Positions 56,301-64,000 of a stretch of 64,000 bases of DNA are shown here, in pieces. The notes under the pieces were generated by a model. It searched no databases and had not been told where the DNA came from. It was given only the letters and a program-made list of their open reading frames with translations. Position numbers and translations under genes: made by a program. The stretch comes from Galaxea fascicularis (Eukaryota; Cnidaria; Anthozoa; Scleractinia; Euphylliidae), in the NCBI GenBank assembly GCA_948470475.1, contig OX419346.1, forward strand, positions 18,003,004 through 18,067,003, written 5' to 3'. Numbering within the stretch: position 1 is the stretch's first letter; every line of letters begins with the position of its first letter.

Positions 56301-58965
56301 TACTTAAGATTTCATCCTAAGCCGGGCGCAAGAAGAAACAGCAAGGCTGTTACGGAGCGTTTTAAAAGCTTCACAGGAGAGTTTGCTGTAGTCTTGATTG
56401 GAGTACCGAAAGATCACATACCATGTAACAATGCAAGGTTCATTAGTCCAGTAGATAAGGAGCACACATAATAAATAACAGGACGGCTCTCAATAACTTT
56501 CTCTTGGAACTCACCCCAGCACTCCAGATTTTGAGTCGCCTCGTACAAGATGCTATACCGTTTTTAAGAAAGGTTGCTTGGCTGAAGGTAAGGTTGTGTT
56601 CAGTTGACACAATTGCTGATTGAGTTAACAGAGGGATATGCCCGGCGATTCGGTCAATTGCTTTACATTGCTGGTTTCTTTGCTAACTTGGCATTTGTAG
56701 GCTAAATTTAATACTAGACTGATTGCTTAATATTCGTTCCTCGCCCCGTGTAACCTTTGAGCTAAAAGCCAAACGGCTGCCGATGTATACGACCAGCTGA
56801 TTCTGTCTTCAGTCCTTTGCCATCTCAAAATCTATGTTCATAGTATTGGGTCGAAAATGAAGAGTTGTTATGTAAGACAAATTTAGCATTGCTTTCTCAG
56901 ATAATTGCACAGCCCAGGTTTTGTTTTACGGTGGGAATCGTTCAAGAACACTTGTGAAAGATGTACAAAGGTTCATTATCAAAGTGGCAAATAACTTCAC
57001 TTTTGCTACGCCCAGTGGTCGGATTTTATTCCCTACGGTCGGAGCACATGATGTGCAATTTTGGAGTCACTCAGTAAAATGCGAAGAAAGTTACTTTACA
57101 CAACTCGTAGAAGATCACGGTTTTGTCAGAAGATCATTTGTTTCCATGACGTATATCTGGCTTTCTTCTCATGAACTTTGAATTTTCTGAAAGCTTTTCT
57201 TCAACACAGAAAGCAAAATTGCGACCAAGGACACGGACTCGTGCAAGCTACTGGTCGAACGGCAACTCCTATAAAGGCTGGGCTTTCCATATGCCTAGGG
57301 AATTCAAGGGAGAGAGTCGCAAACTATATTGCCTGAAAGTTACTTTCATGGACAGCGATTCCAAGGAAAAATTCAGACGCTGGGCTAGCATGAAAACGCA
57401 GCACCACTCACACTGAAGGAAAAAGACATTAAAAACCTTTACACTCTCATTTCATTTTTGAAGAGTTATTTAAACCCAATGTATTAACAGCAAGGCTACG
57501 TAATGCTTGCTTGAATTGTAATATTTTTAGTATTTCCCTTACAGACCCAAAATTTAAATCTACTTTTTAAAAAGCATAAGAAACAGCACCACAGGAAATC
57601 AATTACTGCACAATCGGATTTTACTGATCACACAGAGGATTTACAGTGACCTCCGGAGATTGTCCAGACCATCGCGAGCTCACACTTGAGCAGAGCAGTC
57701 TTTATTTTACGCAACAGTGTCAAACCAATGTTACATAAAACATTGCTATGTAATGGAGCAGTAAAACCCTATAAAGTGGCTGTGAATTGAAGTAACTCTC
57801 AAGCTGAATTTGTTAACATATTCCAAAGAAGCTAAAGGATTAAATGAGAAGAACACGAAAGTTGCCACTGGAAGTAAAAGATAAGTCTCTGTGGCAAAGT
57901 CTCGCTTGCTATGCTTAATTCATGTTTCGCACAATATGGCCCTTACTATCTCCATTTAATTGGTTGAAAATCGAACGATTTTCAGCTACACAACTGCGAA
58001 ATTAGGTCATGGATTTGTCACCGTCATGCATGGCCACATAGTTAACACCTCGCGTTATATCCCAGATTTAGAGCACGTGTAACAGAAATCGATTTTTCCC
58101 GCGCCATTAAGAAGGAAATAGTTTGACAGCTTTCCTTTTGAATCATGTCAGTGATCACGGATTATATTGCTTCAATCCCTGAAGTTCTATAGTTCGTAAA
58201 ACTGTACACAGAAAAGTATATTTTTTAAATACAATTTTACTTTATCAAGATTTGAAGAATCCAACAATTAGCCTTAGCGTGACTAAATTGACTTGGCACG
58301 CGAATCGTGTTTGGCTTTCTACTTTGTATGACGTTTAGCTGGCTTTCTTGCACTGTGTTGGCGTAAAATAAGTTTGTAAAAGGATCAATACAATAAATGG
58401 TCTTATGAACTACAAATAGATTTCCTCCCTTTAAATGTTCTTTCTGTTTCATTCAGCCGTAATATCTATCAAGCATTTATTTTTTTTTAAATTCAAATTT
58501 AACAAATAAGCCCAGAACAGGTAACCATTATGGAAGAAGTTTTTCATACTTTTCAAAGAGTTTTGCAGTCTGAATTATTACCTATTGAGTCATGGTGTCT
58601 TTCGTGCTTTTCAGTTCCGCTACGATTTTAAATGTCCTTTTTGAAAGTGGAAAGTTACAAAGAAAAATTTAAACTCGGCGATGTATACAAAAAGCTTGAA
58701 GCACAGTTTAGCTGCATAGCATGTGCATAGGGTTTTCTCGAAAAAAGGCGTATGAAATACCCAATTTAGAGTTTAAAGCCTGAAAATTCAATTTGCAAAA
58801 TTTCCAAAGTAAGTAATTTGCAATGAAATGTATTCAGCTGACCGATAAAAAAATTGCTTGAAACAAAGTTCCACTCACGAGTTTTCTTTGAAAGTAACCA
58901 ATTAAATAATAAATTAACGTTGTTGGTTATGTTCAAGGATTTTAACTTGTTTTTAGATATCATAC
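53393..58965. other. Intergenic DNA upstream of HMGA; no confident gene
   Basis: Low in recognisable transposons compared with the rest of the window. Several 60-100-codon frames occur (for example 53671-53868, 54137-54343, 55589-55937), none with a known domain. A possible pair of exons at 56890-57416 is listed separately. Confidence 0.6.
56901..57416 (+). other. Possible exons of an unrecognised plus-strand gene
   Basis: From an acceptor-like TTGCTTTCTCAG at 56900 the plus strand is open to 57181 (NCTAQVLFYGGNRSRTLV, then VANNFTFATPSGRILFPTVG and DVQFWSHSVKCEESYF). A second open block from an acceptor-like CTTCAACACAG (57209) runs KAKLRPRTRTRASYWSNGNS to FRRWASMKTQHHSH and a TGA at 57414-57416. 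Composition looks protein-like, but no ATG, no convincing donor between the blocks and no known family are seen. Confidence 0.2.
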
Positions 58966-59588
58966 GCTATAGAATTTAATCCAAGCTTACTTCATTTAGT
59001 AGAGAGCTTCGTTTGTGATTTTAGTGGCTTTGAAACTACGACACAAATAACTAGTTTGTCTTGATGTTAATCCACCATAGACAAACCGAGGTTTGTTTTT
59101 TGAACCATTCGGTGTCGAGAAAGGTTTGGATTCGATTCTAACAAAAGGTTCTCAGCATTAAGTTCTCTGTCGGTGGTGTTATTTTCGTATCTTATCAGAC
59201 GCTGTTAGACGTTGCGCGTTTTAGAGTGAAACTGAGCTACTGAGCGGTACTTAGTTACTTGTCTTAGTCATGGTCCGCTGTAGAATTTAATCCTTAACAC
59301 TTCATTTAGTATAGAGCTTCGGTGATGATTTGAGTGGCTTTAAAAATTACAATGCAAATAACTTTTTATTTTGATGTTAACCTGCCGCGGTGGACATAAA
59401 ACTGAGGTTCATTTTTTTGAGCCATTCAGTGTCAAGTAAGGTTTGGATTCGATTCTCATAAATGTTTCTGGGCATAAGTTTTTTCTCTGTGGTGTTGTTT
59501 TCGTATGTTATCTGAAGCTGTTGAACGTTGCGCGTTTTTTATGAAACTGCCAGTGAGTCGGTACTTTCCTATGCTGCTATTTATTGAG
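58966..59588. repeat. 311-bp direct tandem duplication, diverged
   Basis: Copy 1 begins GCTATAGAATTTAATCC (58966) and copy 2 GCTGTAGAATTTAATCC (59277). Shared blocks in order include TAGAGCTTCG, AAGGTTTGGATTCGATTCT, GTGGTGTT.TTTTCGTAT and GTTGCGCGTTTT. Identity is perhaps 75-80% by eye. No coding frame spans the copies. Confidence 0.85.
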
Positions 59589-62500
59589 GTTCTAACTTTT
59601 GCGTCCTAGCGTAAAATTCTGTATTGTTACTATTCAAAAGAAAGCTATCGAGCAATGCTTTTCCATGATGCTGTTTATTACGCTGTTCAAGGAAGTTTTA
59701 TGTTTTGAATCCGTGGATAAAATCCTAAAATGTGACCATTCGAATAAAAGCTTTTGAGCAATTCTTATCTTTACTGCTTCGAAACGCTCTGCGATGCCTT
59801 TTCCTTGTGCTTATGTACTAGAGTTTTCACCCCGCGCCCAGATTAAACACATTATTCTGAGTTTTCACTTTGAATCGACTCCCGATCCCAAAGTACAAAA
59901 GAAAGTGTCTCTGATCGGCTTCCCAGAGGAAAAAAAAAATAGACTGGATTAAGGAGTACTTTGTTGCAGTGTTCTGGCAATAAACCACTGAATGCTAATT
60001 TAATTGTGTTTGATTGATTTTACTTGTAACCATGTCGTTTTCTATGAAACTCAGCTACTTGATTTATTAAGTCACCGTTACTTTTCAAAGTTGTCCTTCG
60101 ATAAGTATGAACAGTGAAGATGTGAGACTGAATCGCAGTTGTTAAAATTACGCCAGTAATAGCGGAAAGAGAAATCCATGGCCGCTACGATGCCGGTGCC
60201 CAGTGCTTTAAGAACTGCAATACGCCAACTACAGGAACTGATCTGTTCGTAAGAAACTCGTAAATGATGAACAAACAAATAAATGTGTGGGAATATTTGA
60301 GAATAATTTATTAAAGTGAGTGATAACATATCTGTTTTTCACACTCAATTTTGGTTTGTGCTCTATATTTGTCATGAAGATCGAGCTATAATTTAATATA
60401 TCTGTACGTAAGCAACTTTACAAAAAATCGAAAATTCTACCTTCGCTAAGCAGAGCACTGAGATTTCTCTCCTTGGTGAAAAAGTTTGGAATATTTACGG
60501 TTTCTCCTTCAGTCTGGAACTCTTAAATTCCATATAATCTTTGGGAAACTAAACAACAGTGTATTAAAAGTATTGAAGATAGTGACATCTCTTCTCTCAA
60601 TTTGCAGGGTTTTTCCTAGTCTGTTAGTTCCAACTTGAGTGCTACGACTTTCCAAAAATTCCTTATCATAATATTATAAAGAGAAATAAACTTATATCGC
60701 CGAAAAAATCGCTTTGAAACCTGGAGATATTGAAAGTAAAGTTACGGTGCGAAACAGTTTCAGTTGGTCACAACGATGAACTGATAAATATTACTTGAGT
60801 GCATGTTTAATTCTTCAAAATGGAGAAACATTATTGAAATTTAGTTGAAACCTATAAAACCATTTAGTAATTAAAACGCCCTAAAAGAACAACAGATACT
60901 TTAAAAGCAAACTTTCTTCGATAAGATTTGTCAATAAATAACATTTGGTCTCCTAAGTTTGATATCAGCCACATTGTGTCTCAAGTGCTTAAAATGGCAG
61001 TGGGTTGAACTTGGGAAGACGAGAAAAGGTTAAGAGATACGCATGTTTTACTAAAAAATTGCCATAATTTAATTTTCTTTTGTGCCTTTGCTTTTGTAAT
61101 TTCCCACGCCGGGCTATGCCCTTTCGTGAAAATTATCACGCTTTAACCTCACGTCGCTGCAGGTTGGCTATTCCACCCACGTGGCTACTCCCTTAAAATA
61201 CACAGATATCAACTCGTTTAAGAAGCTCTTTTTCAAAATCTTTAACTTTCCAGATAAGTTTTGCCTGAGAAAAGTATTAAAAACACCTCAGGCGTCGCCA
61301 CGGTCATCTCAAATCTTGGAAAAATCTCATCAAGATCGAGAAATTTTTTTTTTGTTGTAATTAACAAATAAATGAAACTTCTTTTGATCTTCCTGTGTAT
61401 TTTACTGAATTGCTTCCTCTATATTTCTCTCCGTCTTCCCTTATTTCGTAATTAATCCAGAAAGATATTTTGCAGCGAAAAGCTGGGCCGGCGATTTTAA
61501 TGTTTTTTTCTGATGAATTCTTTGAACGAAGCCCGTGCAGTCAGAAAACGGTTTCTTTGATTTATAGACCGGTATCAGTTAAGTATCCAACAATGTCGAC
61601 TGCATGACGAATGCACTATCTGAAATGCGAGCTAATGCGGGAAATATTTTGCTTTATGCTTAAAAATTATTCTCCACCTCCTTGAGCTGTGTCTTTCATT
61701 AAACAAGCTTAATGTTCTAATACCTCTTATAGGTTTTAGTTTGTGCTTTTAAATCAAACACAGAAACAAAGACTCACTTGCAAAATCGAGTGCTGTGTGC
61801 AGCTAGTTTCACCCAGGATCAAGCCATTGCATTGTTACGTAACAACAACAACAAAAAATCCCGCACAGCTCCACGGAAGTCTCGGGATTGACTTGAACTG
61901 TTCCTTTCAAAAATTGTAGATATTATATAGGGCGGTATTGAGAGCTTCGCCCTTATTTAGGCCAAAATAAACAGGCTAAGCTACATGAAAGCGACATATG
62001 TCTTATTATCAACATAGAGACCCGATGTACTTTTATTGTTCCCCGGCTTTTAAAAGCTGTTAATCGCAAATCGCAGAAAAATGCAACCGATCGATGGATT
62101 ACTATTTTAGAAACAAGGTAAGTTGATAAAGTTGATATTGCTATTAGTAAATAACTTGTTTTTTACGACTATGAATTATGTGGGGCCAAAGTTGTCGCGT
62201 TGAAACTTTTTTTGCTAGAAACATCTGACATACTGACAAAGATTAGCATTTGCATTAATGCAAAAATTGCAAAGATCCATTCCAAGTGAAAAACGAAAAT
62301 GCATTTTTCCCTCGTGGAAATCGAAAGGTAAACATAGTGTAAGACGTTAGAAGAGTTTAAAAATAACATCTACTGCATTCGCAAAAAATTGCAAAGATCT
62401 GTTACAAATGAAAACGCATTTTCATCCTCCACGGTCAGAAATCGAAAAGGTTAACGTAGTATAAGAAGCTAAAAGAATTTATATCATTTATCATACTCAA

Positions 62501-64000
62501 GTCCCTGCAGTTGTAGGATTCAGTGGAAGTTTTTCTTCGCCTATAAGAAACTTATTCCGGTTTCAAGCGCACATTTATCAGAAATGCATGCAAAGCTGTT
62601 TCGTTACACAGTGGCAGAAGCACAATACTGAGTTGTAGTAGGGCAATTCAACATTTTGAGAGGAACCCAATAGCTTTTTTTTTTCGTTTTTTTACTCTAT
62701 TTATGCCGCCTTTTACAAGTTGTAATATCGTGTATGTGAGCTCCAGTGAATGAAACCTGCTGGAAATTAGCGTTTCCACTGAAAATGGCAAATGTATGTT
62801 TTAAGATGCTGATCGAAAATTAAAAAAAATAAGCGCGATTCTTTCTAGCTACGCAGGCGTTTTCTGCAACCTTTGGTTTTAAGCTTAGGCGGACGAAATT
62901 CTTAATTGATGACCTTTAAAAAAGACCGTGACTAAAAAATACTTTGCTCTGTAACTATGGTTATTCGTTTCTGCTTTCTAACGCAAGGTTGAATTCCCTC
63001 AAGCTGACATGCGATCATTCAATTATTAGTTTCACTAAAAAAGCCTTCCCTGTGGTTCTGTTTAGTTATTCAGTGTGTTGTGGAAGGCTGTACTTCGCTA
63101 GATAGGCAACAGAATTGTGAATTATATTTGCTTAGGTTTATTCAGTCTACCGTAGAAAATGGTGAGTCCTAACTGTTTTTAGTTCCCGCGTCTGCGGGGT
63201 TAATTGAAATAAAAGCGAGAAAGAGACCGTAAACTGTTTGAAAATTCGTTGAGTGAATGCTTCAACACATGCTTTAAAACTTGTGTTATGTGAAAAAAGG
63301 GGGAACCCAGCTTACCTTTTGGTGGAACGGCGCTGTGAAAAACATCATTCGAGTCCTTAGATGAAACAGAAATCCTATGGTTCCATAACCACGCATAGTG
63401 TTATTTTAAGTAAAAAGATAACTCCTGAAACACCAGGTTCTCAAGTTGAACTGCGAGGATTATTCCTTTCCCTCAGGCGAACTAACGGGTAAAAAACTCC
63501 GTACAGCTAGCTCTATAAAGAAAAATCCGTTGCATTTTCGTCTTCCGCAATGCATGGCTGTAGTACCATACAAACGCTAAAAATAAAGGTGACAGTCGCC
63601 TGACTTTTTCGCTGTCGATGGCATGGTAATATAAGACTCTAAATGAATTAAAAATGCATATATATTTCGCGTTAAGGCCATGGTCAAGGGCGATAGTTCT
63701 TTTTATAACTCTTGTTGTGTCGCAATACATGCACTAAATTTTTTGCTTGTAACTGTGAGCTGTCGACTTTTGACGGCTAGATTCTAGATAAGATATTTGT
63801 CACCACTGACATAATCTTATTTTTTTAGCATCGTCTTTAGCGTATATCTTAAAGCATTAGGTTTGTGAAGACGTTCATTTGGCATTATGTTGCAAAGACA
63901 TTTGCACCGGACCCAAAAAAACGCAAGCAAAAGTTGAAGGAGTTTCTAAAACTTTTGCAAGAAAATATTGACTTTTTACATGGTTTTCACTCGTTTTTCT
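59589..64000. other. Right-hand region, no gene recognised
   Basis: A/T-rich single-copy-looking DNA. Only short frames are present (longest about 83 codons). One old tandem duplication (62250-62488) is the only structure identified. Confidence 0.6.
62250..62488. repeat. About 120-bp tandem duplication, diverged
   Basis: Blocks AAAATTGCAAAGATC, GCATTTT and AGAAATCGAAA..GTTAACGTAGT-like sequence appear in the same order at 62250-62372 and 62375-62488. Identity is moderate, with small indels. Confidence 0.7.

Overview
This is a eukaryotic (animal) nuclear window, AT-rich, with intron-split genes, GT-AG splice sites, microsatellites and many short inverted-repeat transposons. The gene families and several repeat types that I know from stony-coral sequence (a tRNA-headed SINE, TTAA-bounded MITEs, elements starting CAGGG) point to a cnidarian, most likely a scleractinian coral. 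The species is not determined and the taxon is an inference.

Three protein-coding genes can be assembled exon by exon with consistent reading frame. (1) Minus strand, 20578 down to the left edge: a KMT2E/SETD5-type chromatin regulator, 16 complete coding exons plus the start of a 17th. It has an HCF-1-binding motif, a PHD finger and a SET domain of the atypical MLL5 kind, and it runs off the window. (2) Plus strand, 37142-41794: a methionine-R-sulfoxide reductase B with a signal peptide, four zinc cysteines, a catalytic cysteine and a possible C-terminal KSEL ER-retention tail reached through a GC-AG intron. (3) Minus strand, 53062-46081: an HMGA architectural protein of 164 residues with four AT-hooks, each on its own phase-0 exon, and an acidic tail.

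Genes 2 and 3 lie tail to tail about 4.3 kb apart with no recognisable gene between them. In humans MSRB3 and HMGA2 are neighbours on chromosome 12q14.3, so this looks like microsynteny kept since before the cnidarian-bilaterian split. This is the most interesting observation in the window.

The rest is introns and intergenic DNA. 20.9-36.9 kb is a transposon graveyard: a TTAA-flanked MITE sits inside a dead LINE, which sits inside a second MITE, and there are foldback elements and tandem hairpins. The introns of all three genes carry full-length MITEs of several target-site classes (TAA, TTAA, TA and a 6-bp class). 53.4-64 kb has few repeats, two old tandem duplications and no gene I can identify. 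A 232-247-codon open frame inside HMGA intron 2, downstream of an E-box-rich CpG patch, is an unexplained candidate.
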